A stretch of 64,000 bases of DNA, taken from positions 620,001 through 684,000 of the forward strand of contig NC_081332.1 of NCBI RefSeq assembly GCF_022539665.2, written 5' to 3'. The notes below the pieces were generated by a model. It had not been told where the DNA came from. It ran no database searches and worked only from the letters and a program-made list of their open reading frames with translations. This DNA comes from Daphnia carinata (Eukaryota; Arthropoda; Branchiopoda; Diplostraca; Daphniidae). Below are positions 47,715-57,655 of the stretch, piece by piece (positions within the stretch are counted from its first letter, which is position 1; each line of letters opens with the position of its first letter). Both the position numbers and the translations under genes were made by a program.

Positions 47715-47801
47715 GCCTCTGTGGCGCAATTGGCTAGCGCGTTCGGCTGTTATTGTAGGGCTGTTACCGGAAGGCTGGTGGTTCGAGCCCACCCAGGGGC
47801 G
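47715..47801 (+). tRNA. tRNA-Asn(GTT), copy 13, 13-nt intron
   Basis: The intron is ttgtagggctgtt. Flanks are unusual: aacatgaagg before and gtagc after the gene. Confidence 0.88.
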
Positions 47802-48073
47802 TAGCAATGAAGTGCAAACAAATATGGACACTGCACACCGATTGCACTATCTTTTTTTGGAAGCTTCATAATTATTTGCCTATATCTTGGCCTAGTACTA
47901 AGTAATGGAAAACCACATATGCGCTAAATACAACCAGGCTGTCGTAAAGTTAGTTAATGTTGTCCCGTGGCATTCATGTCATTGATGTCAAACAAATTTG
48001 GTTGCCTTACAGACTTACAGATGGCGGTGACCTCACGAATCAATGAGTCAATCTTGTAAAATGCAAACCGATT

Positions 48074-48145
48074 GTTCTCACCCAGGGTCGAACTGAGGAC
48101 CTTCAGCGTGTAAAGCCGACGTGATAACCGCTACACTATGAGAAC
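48074..48145 (-). tRNA. tRNA-Val(TAC), copy 13
   Basis: Same as copy 1. Confidence 0.93.
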
Positions 48146-48249
48146 GTTTAATTTATGTCACCAGCAACGGTCTTAATCCAATCATGACGAAATCAGGAAA
48201 TTCCAAATTAATAGTCGTCTTTCACATTTGCTTTTCACTTAAATGTCTT

Positions 48250-48321
48250 GTTCCCACCCAGGATCGAACTGAGGACCTTCAGCGTGTTAGGCCGACGTGA
48301 TAACCACTACACTATGGGAAC
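48250..48321 (-). tRNA. tRNA-Val(AAC), copy 13
   Basis: Same as copy 1. Confidence 0.93.
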
Positions 48322-48389
48322 GCATTTCAGACAACTATTACAGCCACATATACCAACAGCAATTGACCTGATGAACATTCAACACTACT

Positions 48390-48462
48390 CGTACGAGGTG
48401 GGGGTCGAACCCACGACCAATTTATTACCAATCTTTTCCTCTAACGACTGAGCTAGCCAGGA
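48390..48462 (-). pseudogene. tRNA-Lys-like sequence, copy 13
   Basis: Same as copy 1. Confidence 0.7.
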
Positions 48463-48790
48463 CACATGAACGATGAATCCTCTGTCAACCATGTATTTTT
48501 CGGTGTTTGAAATTTTCAGATTATCCGTCTAAAATCTAGTTTTCAACTTACCAAACATCCCTAAACTTATTATAAATCGTTAATGAGTTATTTCGTGAGT
48601 GAAATAAGTCTAGTTACATGTGTTCACGGCCAGGCAAACGGTACCAGCAAACGAAACCCAATACTGAATCTACCCATCGGTGTAGTAGTTCCTTTTTGTA
48701 GAGAACAATGAAGCAATATGAAATCAAAACTGTAATAAACGTTAATGATGTTTACCATATGCATGATTTTGCGCAAAATTACAACAACGG

Positions 48791-48878
48791 GCCTCTGTGG
48801 CGCAATTGGCTAGCGCGTTCGGCTGTTACGAATTTCGTCGATACCGGAAGGCTGGTGGTTCGAGCCCACCCAGGGGCG
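48791..48878 (+). tRNA. tRNA-Asn(GTT), copy 14, 14-nt intron
   Basis: Same gene and intron as copy 1. Confidence 0.9.
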
Positions 48879-49150
48879 ATGCAATGAAGTGCAAACAAAT
48901 ATGGACACTGCACACCGATTGCACTATCTTTTTTTGGAAGCTTCATAATTATTTGCCTATATCTTGGCCTAGTACTAAGTAATGGAAAACCACATATGCG
49001 CTAAATACAACCAGGCTGTCGTAAAGTTAGTTAATGTTGTCCCGTGGCATTCATGTCATTGATGTCAAACAAATTTGGTTGCCTTACAGACTTACAGATG
49101 GCGGTGACCTCACGAATCAATGAGTCAATCTTGTAAAATGCAAACCGATT

Positions 49151-49222
49151 GTTCTCACCCAGGGTCGAACTGAGGACCTTCAGCGTGTAAAGCCGACGTG
49201 ATAACCGCTACACTATGAGAAC
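49151..49222 (-). tRNA. tRNA-Val(TAC), copy 14
   Basis: Same as copy 1. Confidence 0.93.
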
Positions 49223-49326
49223 GTTTAATTTATGTCACCAGCAACGGTCTTAATCCAATCATGACGAAATCAGGAAATTCCAAATTAATAGTCGTCTTTC
49301 ACATTTGCTTTTCACTTAAATGTCTT

Positions 49327-49398
49327 GTTGCCACCCAGGATCGAACTGAGGACCTTCAGCGTGTTAGGCCGACGTGATAACCACTAAACTATGGGAAC
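49327..49398 (-). tRNA. tRNA-Val(AAC), copy 14, two changes
   Basis: The acceptor 3' strand reads TGGCAAC (mismatch to GTTCCCA), and the D-arm change of copy 7 is also present. Probably decaying. Confidence 0.7.
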
Positions 49399-49466
49399 GC
49401 ATTTCAGACAACTATTACAGCCACATATACCAACAGCAATTGACCTGATGAACATTCAACACTACT

Positions 49467-49539
49467 CGTACGAGGTGGGGGTCGAACCCACGACCAATTT
49501 ATTACCAATCTTTTCCTCTAACGACTGAGCTAGCCAGGA
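49467..49539 (-). pseudogene. tRNA-Lys-like sequence, copy 14
   Basis: Same as copy 1. Confidence 0.7.
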
Positions 49540-49867
49540 CACATGAACGATGAATCCTCTGTCAACCATGTATTTTTCGGTGTTTGAAATTTTCAGATTA
49601 TCCGTCTAAAATCTAGTTTTCAACTTACCAAACATCCCTAAACTTATTATAAATCGTTAATGAGTTATTTCGTGAGTGAAATAAGTCTAGTTACATGTGT
49701 TCACGGCCAGGCAAACGGTACCAGCAAACGAAACCCAATACTGAATCTACCCATCGGTGTAGTAGTTCCTTTTTGTAGAGAACAATGAAGCAATATGAAA
49801 TCAAAACTGTAATAAACGTTAATGATGTTTACCATATGCATGATTTTGCGCAAAATTACAACAACGG

Positions 49868-49955
49868 GCCTCTGTGGCGCAATTGGCTAGCGCGTTCGGC
49901 TGTTACGAATTTCGTCGATACCGGAAGGCTGGTGGTTCGAGCCCACCCAGGGGCG
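49868..49955 (+). tRNA. tRNA-Asn(GTT), copy 15, 14-nt intron
   Basis: Same gene and intron as copy 1. Confidence 0.9.
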
Positions 49956-50227
49956 ATGCAATGAAGTGCAAACAAATATGGACACTGCACACCGATTGCA
50001 CTATCTTTTTTTGGAAGCTTCATAATTATTTGCCTATATCTTGGCCTAGTACTAAGTAATGGAAAACCACATATGCGCTAAATACAACCAGGCTGTCGTA
50101 AAGTTAGTTAATGTTGTCCCGTGGCATTCATGTCATTGATGTCAAACAAATTTGGTTGCCTTACAGACTTACAGATGGCGGTGACCTCACGAATCAATGA
50201 GTCAATCTTGTAAAATGCAAACCGATT

Positions 50228-50299
50228 GTTCTCACCCAGGGTCGAACTGAGGACCTTCAGCGTGTAAAGCCGACGTGATAACCGCTACACTATGAGAAC
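50228..50299 (-). tRNA. tRNA-Val(TAC), copy 15
   Basis: Same as copy 1. Confidence 0.93.
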
Positions 50300-50403
50300 G
50301 TTTAATTTATGTCACCAGCAACGGTCTTAATCCAATCATGACGAAATCAGGAAATTCCAAATTAATAGTCGTCTTTCACATTTGCTTTTCACTTAAATGT
50401 CTT

Positions 50404-50475
50404 GTTCCCACCCAGGATCGAACTGAGGACCTTCAGCGTGTTAGGCCGACGTGATAACCACTACACTATGGGAAC
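50404..50475 (-). tRNA. tRNA-Val(AAC), copy 15
   Basis: Same as copy 1. Confidence 0.93.
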
Positions 50476-50543
50476 GCATTTCAGACAACTATTACAGCCA
50501 AATATACCAACAGCAATTGACCTGATGAACATTCAACACTACT

Positions 50544-50616
50544 CGTACGAGGTGGGGGTCGAACCCACGACCAATTTATTACCAATCTTTTCCTCTAACG
50601 ACTGAGCTAGCCAGGA
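50544..50616 (-). pseudogene. tRNA-Lys-like sequence, copy 15
   Basis: Same as copy 1. Confidence 0.7.
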
Positions 50617-50944
50617 CACATGAACGATGAATCCTCTGTCAACCATGTATTTTTCGGTGTTTGAAATTTTCAGATTATCCGTCTAAAATCTAGTTTTCAA
50701 CTTACCAAACATCCCTAAACTTATTATAAATCGTTAATGAGTTATTTCGTGAGTGAAATAAGTCTAGTTACATGTGTTCACGGCCAGGCAAACGGTACCA
50801 GCAAACGAAACCCAATACTGAATCTACCCATCGGTGTAGTAGTTCCTTTTTGTAGAGAACAATGAAGCAATATGAAATCAAAACTGTAATAAACGTTAAT
50901 GATGTTTACCATATGCATGATTTTGCGCAAAATTACAACAATGG

Positions 50945-51031
50945 GCCTCTGTGGCGCAATTGGCTAGCGCGTTCGGCTGTTAGTGTAGGGCTGTCACCGG
51001 AAGGCTGGTGGTTCGAGCCCACCCAGGGGCG
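50945..51031 (+). tRNA. tRNA-Asn(GTT), copy 16, 13-nt intron
   Basis: The intron is gtgtagggctgtc; flank aatgg before and gttct after. Confidence 0.88.
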
Positions 51032-51303
51032 TTCTAATGAAGTGCAAACAAATATGGACACTGCACACCGATTGCACTATCTTTTTTTGGAAGCTTCATA
51101 ATTATTTGCCTATATCTTGGCCTAGTACTAAGTAATGGAAAACCACATATGCGCTAAATACAACCAGGCTGTCGTAAAGTTAGTTAATGTTGTCCCGTGG
51201 CATTCATGTCATTGATGTCAAACAAATTTGGTTGCCTTACAGACTTACAGATGGCGGTGACCTCACGAATCAATGAGTCAATCTTGTAAAATGCAAACCG
51301 ATT

Positions 51304-51375
51304 GTTCTCACCCAGGGTCGAACTGAGGACCTTCAGCGTGTAAAGCCGACGTGATAACCGCTACACTATGAGAAC
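51304..51375 (-). tRNA. tRNA-Val(TAC), copy 16
   Basis: Gene as copy 1; the 5' flank has a t to c change (gttcaattt). Confidence 0.93.
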
Positions 51376-51479
51376 GTTCAATTTATGTCACCAGCAACGG
51401 TCTTAATCCAATCATGACGAAATCAGGAAATTCCAAATTAATAGTCGTCTTTCACATTTGCTTTTCACTTAAATGTCTT

Positions 51480-51551
51480 GTTCCCACCCAGGATCGAACT
51501 GAGGACCTTCAGCGTGTTAGGCCGACGTGATAACCACTACACTATGGGAAC
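51480..51551 (-). tRNA. tRNA-Val(AAC), copy 16
   Basis: Same as copy 1. Confidence 0.93.
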
Positions 51552-51619
51552 GCATTTCAGACAACTATTACAGCCAAATATACCAACAGCAATTGACCTG
51601 ATGAACATTCAACACTACT

Positions 51620-51692
51620 CGTACGAGGTGGGGGTCGAACCCACGACCAATTTATTACCAATCTTTTCCTCTAACGACTGAGCTAGCCAGGA
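51620..51692 (-). pseudogene. tRNA-Lys-like sequence, copy 16
   Basis: Same as copy 1. Confidence 0.7.
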
Positions 51693-52020
51693 CACATGAA
51701 CGATGAATCCTCTGTCAACCATGTATTTTTCGGTGTTTGAAATTTTCAGATTATCCGTCTAAAATCTAGTTTTCAACTTACCAAACATCCCTAAACTTAT
51801 TATAAATCGTTAATGAGTTATTTCGTGAGTGAAATAAGTCTAGTTACATGTGTTCACGGCCAGGCAAACGGTACCAGCAAACGAAACCCAATACTGAATC
51901 TACCCATCGGTGTAGTAGTTCCTTTTTGTAGAGAACAATGAAGCAATATGAAATCAAAACTGTAATAAACGTTAATGATGTTTACCATATGCATGATTTT
52001 GCGCAAAATTACAATGAAGG

Positions 52021-52107
52021 GCCTCTGTGGCGCAATTGGCTAGCGCGTTCGGCTGTTATTGTAGGGCTGTTACCGGAAGGCTGGTGGTTCGAGCCCACCC
52101 AGGGGCG
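52021..52107 (+). tRNA. tRNA-Asn(GTT), copy 17, 13-nt intron
   Basis: Intron ttgtagggctgtt as copy 13; 5' flank caatgaagg. Confidence 0.88.
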
Positions 52108-52379
52108 ATGCAATGAAGTGCAAACAAATATGGACACTGCACACCGATTGCACTATCTTTTTTTGGAAGCTTCATAATTATTTGCCTATATCTTGGCCTA
52201 GTACTAAGTAATGGAAAACCACATATGCGCTAAATACAACCAGGCTGTCGTAAAGTTAGTTAATGTTGTCCCGTGGCATTCATGTCATTGATGTCAAACA
52301 AATTTGGTTGCCTTACAGACTTACAGATGGCGGTGACCTCACGAATCAATGAGTCAATCTTGTAAAATGCAAACCGATT

Positions 52380-52451
52380 GTTCTCACCCAGGGTCGAACT
52401 GAGGACCTTCAGCGTGTAAAGCCGACGTGATAACCGCTACACTATGAGAAC
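52380..52451 (-). tRNA. tRNA-Val(TAC), copy 17
   Basis: Gene as copy 1; the flank change of copy 16 is shared. Confidence 0.93.
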
Positions 52452-52555
52452 GTTCAATTTATGTCACCAGCAACGGTCTTAATCCAATCATGACGAAATC
52501 AGGAAATTCCAAATTAATAGTCGTCTTTCACATTTGCTTTTCACTTAAATGTCTT

Positions 52556-52628
52556 GTTCCCACCCAGGATCGAACTGAGGACCTTCAGCGTGTTAGGCCG
52601 ACGTGATAACCACTACACTATGGGGAAC
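52556..52628 (-). tRNA. tRNA-Val(AAC), copy 17, one-base insertion
   Basis: An extra C in the 5' acceptor strand (plus strand tggggaac) makes the gene 73 nt and shifts the acceptor register. Possibly impaired, or a base-calling error in a homopolymer. Confidence 0.7.
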
Positions 52629-52696
52629 GCATTTCAGACAACTATTACAGCCAAATATACCAACAGCAATTGACCTGATGAACATTCAACACTACT

Positions 52697-52769
52697 CGTA
52701 CGAGGTGGGGGTCGAACCCACGACCAATTTATTACCAATCTTTTCCTCTAACGACTGAGCTAGCCAGGA
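52697..52769 (-). pseudogene. tRNA-Lys-like sequence, copy 17
   Basis: Same as copy 1. Confidence 0.7.
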
Positions 52770-53097
52770 CACATGAACGATGAATCCTCTGTCAACCATG
52801 TATTTTTCGGTGTTTGAAATTTTCAGATTATCCGTCTAAAATCTAGTTTTCAACTTACCAAACATCCCTAAACTTATTATAAATCGTTAATGAGTTATTT
52901 CGTGAGTGAAATAAGTCTAGTTACATGTGTTCACGGCCAGGCAAACGGTACCAGCAAACGAAACCCAATACTGAATCTACCCATCGGTGTAGTAGTTCCT
53001 TTTTGTAGAGAACAATGAAGCAATATGAAATCAAAACTGTAATAAACGTTAATGATGTTTACCATATGCATGATTTTGCGCAAAATTACAACAACGG

Positions 53098-53185
53098 GCC
53101 TCTGTGGCGCAATTGGCTAGCGCGTTCGGCTGTTACGAATTTCGTCGATACCGGAAGGCTGGTGGTTCGAGCCCACCCAGGGGCG
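53098..53185 (+). tRNA. tRNA-Asn(GTT), copy 18, 14-nt intron
   Basis: Same gene and intron as copy 1. Confidence 0.9.
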
Positions 53186-53457
53186 ATGCAATGAAGTGCA
53201 AACAAATATGGACACTGCACACCGATTGCACTATCTTTTTTTGGAAGCTTCATAATTATTTGCCTATATCTTGGCCTAGTACTAAGTAATGGAAAACCAC
53301 ATATGCGCTAAATACAACCAGGCTGTCGTAAAGTTAGTTAATGTTGTCCCGTGGCATTCATGTCATTGATGTCAAACAAATTTGGTTGCCTTACAGACTT
53401 ACAGATGGCGGTGACCTCACGAATCAATGAGTCAATCTTGTAAAATGCAAACCGATT

Positions 53458-53529
53458 GTTCTCACCCAGGGTCGAACTGAGGACCTTCAGCGTGTAAAGC
53501 CGACGTGATAACCGCTACACTATGAGAAC
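53458..53529 (-). tRNA. tRNA-Val(TAC), copy 18
   Basis: Same as copy 1. Confidence 0.93.
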
Positions 53530-53633
53530 GTTTAATTTATGTCACCAGCAACGGTCTTAATCCAATCATGACGAAATCAGGAAATTCCAAATTAATAGTC
53601 GTCTTTCACATTTGCTTTTCACTTAAATGTCTT

Positions 53634-53705
53634 GTTCCCACCCAGGATCGAACTGAGGACCTTCAGCGTGTTAGGCCGACGTGATAACCACTACACTATG
53701 GGAAC
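53634..53705 (-). tRNA. tRNA-Val(AAC), copy 18
   Basis: Same as copy 1. Confidence 0.93.
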
Positions 53706-53773
53706 GCATTTCAGACAACTATTACAGCCAAATATACCAACAGCAATTGACCTGATGAACATTCAACACTACT

Positions 53774-53846
53774 CGTACGAGGTGGGGGTCGAACCCACGA
53801 CCAATTTATTACCAATCTTTTCCTCTAACGACTGAGCTAGCCAGGA
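53774..53846 (-). pseudogene. tRNA-Lys-like sequence, copy 18
   Basis: Same as copy 1. Confidence 0.7.
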
Positions 53847-54174
53847 CACATGAACGATGAATCCTCTGTCAACCATGTATTTTTCGGTGTTTGAAATTTT
53901 CAGATTATCCGTCTAAAATCTAGTTTTCAACTTACCAAACATCCCTAAACTTATTATAAATCGTTAATGAGTTATTTCGTGAGTGAAATAAGTCTAGTTA
54001 CATGTGTTCACGGCCAGGCAAACGGTACCAGCAAACGAAACCCAATACTGAATCTACCCATCGGTGTAGTAGTTCCTTTTTGTAGAGAACAATGAAGCAA
54101 TATGAAATCAAAACTGTAATAAACGTTAATGATGTTTACCATATGCATGATTTTGCGCAAAATTACAACAACGG

Positions 54175-54262
54175 GCCTCTGTGGCGCAATTGGCTAGCGC
54201 GTTCGGCTGTTACGAATTTCGTCGATACCGGAAGGCTGGTGGTTCGAGCCCACCCAGGGGCG
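54175..54262 (+). tRNA. tRNA-Asn(GTT), copy 19, 14-nt intron
   Basis: Same gene and intron as copy 1. Confidence 0.9.
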
Positions 54263-54534
54263 ATGCAATGAAGTGCAAACAAATATGGACACTGCACACC
54301 GATTGCACTATCTTTTTTTGGAAGCTTCATAATTATTTGCCTATATCTTGGCCTAGTACTAAGTAATGGAAAACCACATATGCGCTAAATACAACCAGGC
54401 TGTCGTAAAGTTAGTTAATGTTGTCCCGTGGCATTCATGTCATTGATGTCAAACAAATTTGGTTGCCTTACAGACTTACAGATGGCGGTGACCTCACGAA
54501 TCAATGAGTCAATCTTGTAAAATGCAAACCGATT

Positions 54535-54606
54535 GTTCTCACCCAGGGTCGAACTGAGGACCTTCAGCGTGTAAAGCCGACGTGATAACCGCTACACTAT
54601 GAGAAC
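54535..54606 (-). tRNA. tRNA-Val(TAC), copy 19
   Basis: Gene as copy 1; flank change as copy 16. Confidence 0.93.
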
Positions 54607-54710
54607 GTTCAATTTATGTCACCAGCAACGGTCTTAATCCAATCATGACGAAATCAGGAAATTCCAAATTAATAGTCGTCTTTCACATTTGCTTTTCACT
54701 TAAATGTCTT

Positions 54711-54782
54711 GTTCCCACCCAGGATCGAACTGAGGACCTTCAGCGTGTTAGGCCGACGTGATAACCACTACACTATGGGAAC
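54711..54782 (-). tRNA. tRNA-Val(AAC), copy 19
   Basis: Same as copy 1. Confidence 0.93.
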
Positions 54783-54850
54783 GCATTTCAGACAACTATT
54801 ACAGCCAAATATACCAACAGCAATTGACCTGATGAACATTCAACACTACT

Positions 54851-54923
54851 CGTACGAGGTGGGGGTCGAACCCACGACCAATTTATTACCAATCTTTTCC
54901 TCTAACGACTGAGCTAGCCAGGA
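54851..54923 (-). pseudogene. tRNA-Lys-like sequence, copy 19
   Basis: Same as copy 1. Confidence 0.7.
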
Positions 54924-55251
54924 CACATGAACGATGAATCCTCTGTCAACCATGTATTTTTCGGTGTTTGAAATTTTCAGATTATCCGTCTAAAATCTAG
55001 TTTTCAACTTACCAAACATCCCTAAACTTATTATAAATCGTTAATGAGTTATTTCGTGAGTGAAATAAGTCTAGTTACATGTGTTCACGGCCAGGCAAAC
55101 GGTACCAGCAAACGAAACCCAATACTGAATCTACCCATCGGTGTAGTAGTTCCTTTTTGTAGAGAACAATGAAGCAATATGAAATCAAAACTGTAATAAA
55201 CGTTAATGATGTTTACCATATGCATGATTTTGCGCAAAATTACAACAACGG

Positions 55252-55339
55252 GCCTCTGTGGCGCAATTGGCTAGCGCGTTCGGCTGTTACGAATTTCGTC
55301 GATACCGGAAGGCTGGTGGTTCGAGCCCACCCAGGGGCG
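55252..55339 (+). tRNA. tRNA-Asn(GTT), copy 20, 14-nt intron
   Basis: Same gene and intron as copy 1; last intact gene before the retrotransposon. Confidence 0.9.
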
Positions 55340-55611
55340 ATGCAATGAAGTGCAAACAAATATGGACACTGCACACCGATTGCACTATCTTTTTTTGGAA
55401 GCTTCATAATTATTTGCCTATATCTTGGCCTAGTACTAAGTAATGGAAAACCACATATGCGCTAAATACAACCAGGCTGTCGTAAAGTTAGTTAATGTTG
55501 TCCCGTGGCATTCATGTCATTGATGTCAAACAAATTTGGTTGCCTTACAGACTTACAGATGGCGGTGACCTCACGAATCAATGAGTCAATCTTGTAAAAT
55601 GCAAACCGATT

Positions 55612-55661
55612 GTTCTCACCCAGGGTCGAACTGAGGACCTTCAGCGTGTAAAGCCGACGTG
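55612..55661 (-). pseudogene. tRNA-Val(TAC), copy 20, cut by retrotransposon
   Basis: The 3' 50 nt of the gene are intact. At 55662 the sequence passes from gccgacgtg into the LTR start tgtcgg, so the D arm and 5' acceptor strand are missing in this window. Confidence 0.95.
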
Positions 55662-56254
55662 TGTCGGAAAATCCGACGTCCAACACTGTCCAAGGGGACG
55701 GTGAAGAGATAGACGAGTAGAAGCGGAGATGCGGGGCACTCGGAACCAGAGAGTCGGTTGCCGGGGTAAGTCCATCCTGAAGCGGGAACTAACCAAGAGG
55801 TTCCCGGTGACGGTACGAGAAAGACCGGTAGACGGTAATAGATGGAATGTAAGCGGGACTTGATGCTCTAAGCACCGACGATAGAAGTTGGAGACGCTTG
55901 ACTATAATATTGAAATAACCGTACGTAGTTTACAGCTATGTAGGGCGGTCTCTGTCGAGCAAAGGCAGAAATGAATATTAAAGACGCCCGCTCTGGAGCC
56001 CGTTTTAGCCCAGAGGAAATAAATATTTAAAACCCATCGTGACTGGAGCCAGTTTTAGCCCAGAGGGAAGAGGTTGGTGCCGGAGGAGTCACCGACAGAG
56101 GGTCGGCCAAGGAGAGTTGGAGGTTGGAGGTCAACGGCAGTTCCTGAGGCTGAAAAGGGTGACGGAACAACGGTGACATCTACTCCAGCGTTGATATTCA
56201 TGTTCGTGCTATTATATATATCAGTCAACGGTGTTTTGTAAATTGAGTATATAA
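55662..56254 (+). repeat. 5' LTR (at least this part)
   Basis: Starts tgtcggaaaatccgacgtcc and matches 63408-64000 base for base except four substitutions (55810, 55868, 56101 and one near 56132). The true LTR continues past 56254, but its end cannot be fixed because the 3' copy leaves the window. Confidence 0.95.
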
Positions 56255-56255
56255 A
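56248..56255 (+). promoter_or_regulatory. LTR TATA box
   Basis: tatataaa followed by ggccggttttggcc; likely core promoter of the element's genomic RNA. Confidence 0.6.
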
Positions 56256-56889
56256 GGCCGGTTTTGGCCGAGTATAATACACACGAGTTTCACCGAAGCC
56301 CCCGGAGTCGGCTCTTCATTCTACTGGTAATTACTATCAAATTTCGCTTGTTATCACTTGTGTTGCTGCCCGTCGCAACTGGCCGTCAACTTCTGCCCGG
56401 CCGTGATAAGCTGCTTCCGCCCGTCAACCCTCTTCGTTCTGCCCGGCTCCTTTTCTCGACGGCTACAACGAAGCTGCTTTGCAGCAACTCTCATCCGGAT
56501 TGAATCCTGTTTTTGCCGTCGCTTCACTTGAAGATCCACTCGACCCGGGGGCACTCGACGCCAAGGATCGCAAGTAATCTAGCGTTTTGTTATTCGTGTC
56601 CGTCATATTGGCCGCGCCCCGTCTCGGCATCGTTTTTGAGGTCGTTGGCCTCCTGAACCATTGTCGGGCGTCGTTGCGGTCCAGTCCGCCAAGTCATAGT
56701 AGCACGGTGCCCCAACCGGCTGCCCAGACGTATCGCGGCTATTGCATTGGGTCTCAGAGGACCCAACACCACTACTTTACGCTGAGCCGGCAGACTCCGG
56801 CATTGAGAATCGCCCGGCCAAGGGGCATATCTCAAATTGGTCCTTCGAACAAAAAATAATAACAGAAAACGTCCGTACATTCCATAACA
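56256..56889 (+). other. Rest of 5' LTR and leader
   Basis: No convincing coding frame from an ATG. The LTR/leader border and primer-binding site should lie here but could not be placed. The segment ends ccataacag, a possible splice acceptor for the next ORF. Confidence 0.4.
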
Positions 56890-57600
56890 GTGTCGGACAG
56901 CATACATCAGCAGCACCAGCAGGCGGTGTACGCAAGATTCCAACAACTCCTAGACTCAGAGGCTCGTGCTTACGAACTCTGGAAAGAGTTAGAACAGACC
57001 ATCCCGAAAGGTGTGTTCAGGAGACTTCGCATCCCGGAGCCGTTCCCTGAACAACGTGCCAAGAGATCCGTGGAGAAAAAGAGTCGGCCAAACCCTTACA
57101 CACGACCGACCGCCCCGACTTTGGACTCGCCAGCCCAGTTCTTAAACGAACAGGAGAGGGAACAGCTAGCTGCCCTCACCAAAGTTAAGGAGTCACACTC
57201 CTCGGCAATAGCAGCGGCACAAAAGGCAGCAGAACGGGCCGAGGAACACGCCAGATTCCTGCTGGAGACAAGTAAGCTGAGACGCGATAAGGAAGAGCTT
57301 CAGAGAAGGGAGCAGTTATTGGAAAGAGCGCGCGGTGTCAAAGAGTTGCCGCCCGCCACGTTTCAAATACCGGTCCCTCCACCGACCCCCACGGTGCTGA
57401 GCCAAGAAATAAGTGACCTCGCCGCTGGACCTTCAAAAGAGCCAGCGAAGAAAGCGAGGTCCACATCAGGGATACCAAAAAGTTGGAAGAGATCTTCACC
57501 CGAAGAAAGGCTGAGCAGGCAACTATCTAAGCGACTGGCAAAAACAGGGATAGCTTCATCCTCCGAGGACGAAATCCTTAAGTCCCCAGTGCTTGTTTAA
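56890..57600 (+). CDS. Extra ORF upstream of gag-pol, 236 codons, no ATG
   Basis: An open frame from 56890 to the TAA at 57598-57600. After an initial GTG codon there is no methionine, so it needs a non-ATG start or an upstream exon; cataacag just before TGTCGG would serve as acceptor. Content: Q-rich start (SIHQQHQQAVYARFQQ), a long charged helix likely to form a coiled coil (about 95-155, with AIAAAQKAAERAEEHARF and LRRDKEELQRREQLLERA), a proline stretch (FQIPVPPPTPT) and a basic, serine-rich C-terminus (KKARSTSGIPKSWKRSS). I recognise no family; capsid, RNA-binding or accessory roles are guesses. Confidence 0.6.
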   Translation: MSDSIHQQHQQAVYARFQQLLDSEARAYELWKELEQTIPKGVFRRLRIPEPFPEQRAKRSVEKKSRPNPYTRPTAPTLDSPAQFLNEQEREQLAALTKVKESHSSAIAAAQKAAERAEEHARFLLETSKLRRDKEELQRREQLLERARGVKELPPATFQIPVPPPTPTVLSQEISDLAAGPSKEPAKKARSTSGIPKSWKRSSPEERLSRQLSKRLAKTGIASSSEDEILKSPVLV

Positions 57601-57631
57601 TATTGTTGTACTGTTATAATTTGTTATCAGG

Positions 57632-57637
57632 AATAAA
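57632..57637 (+). terminator. AATAAA poly(A) signal
   Basis: aataaa lies 32 bp after the stop of the 236-codon ORF and 18 bp before an A22 run at 57656, normal spacing for cleavage and polyadenylation. Confidence 0.5.
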
Positions 57638-57655
57638 ACTATCTCTACTACTATC

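Larger units (their letters stand above)
34628..55661. repeat. Tandem tRNA gene array, 20 units of 1063-1077 bp
   Basis: The repeat begins cttaccaaacatcccta at 34628 and continues, almost unchanged, until the retrotransposon at 55662. Distances between tRNA-Asn starts are 1063 bp without intron, 1076 with a 13-nt intron and 1077 with a 14-nt intron (two units differ by 1-2 bases elsewhere). Each unit has one plus-strand tRNA-Asn and three minus-strand tRNA-type sequences. The first unit lacks 11 bp (tatgaaatcaa) present in all others upstream of tRNA-Asn. A shared SNP (acagccaaatat or acagccacatat) switches back and forth along the array, so units are mosaics. Confidence 0.98.

Noticed and set aside
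34866-55443. Recurrent short frames of 61-86 codons across the array, such as MAQLASAFGC and MFPPRIELRTF
   Set aside because: They are translations through the tRNA genes and spacer, repeated because the DNA is repeated.
34628-55661. CRISPR array
   Set aside because: Units are over 1 kb, contain tRNA genes and sit in eukaryotic DNA; there are no short repeat-spacer patterns.
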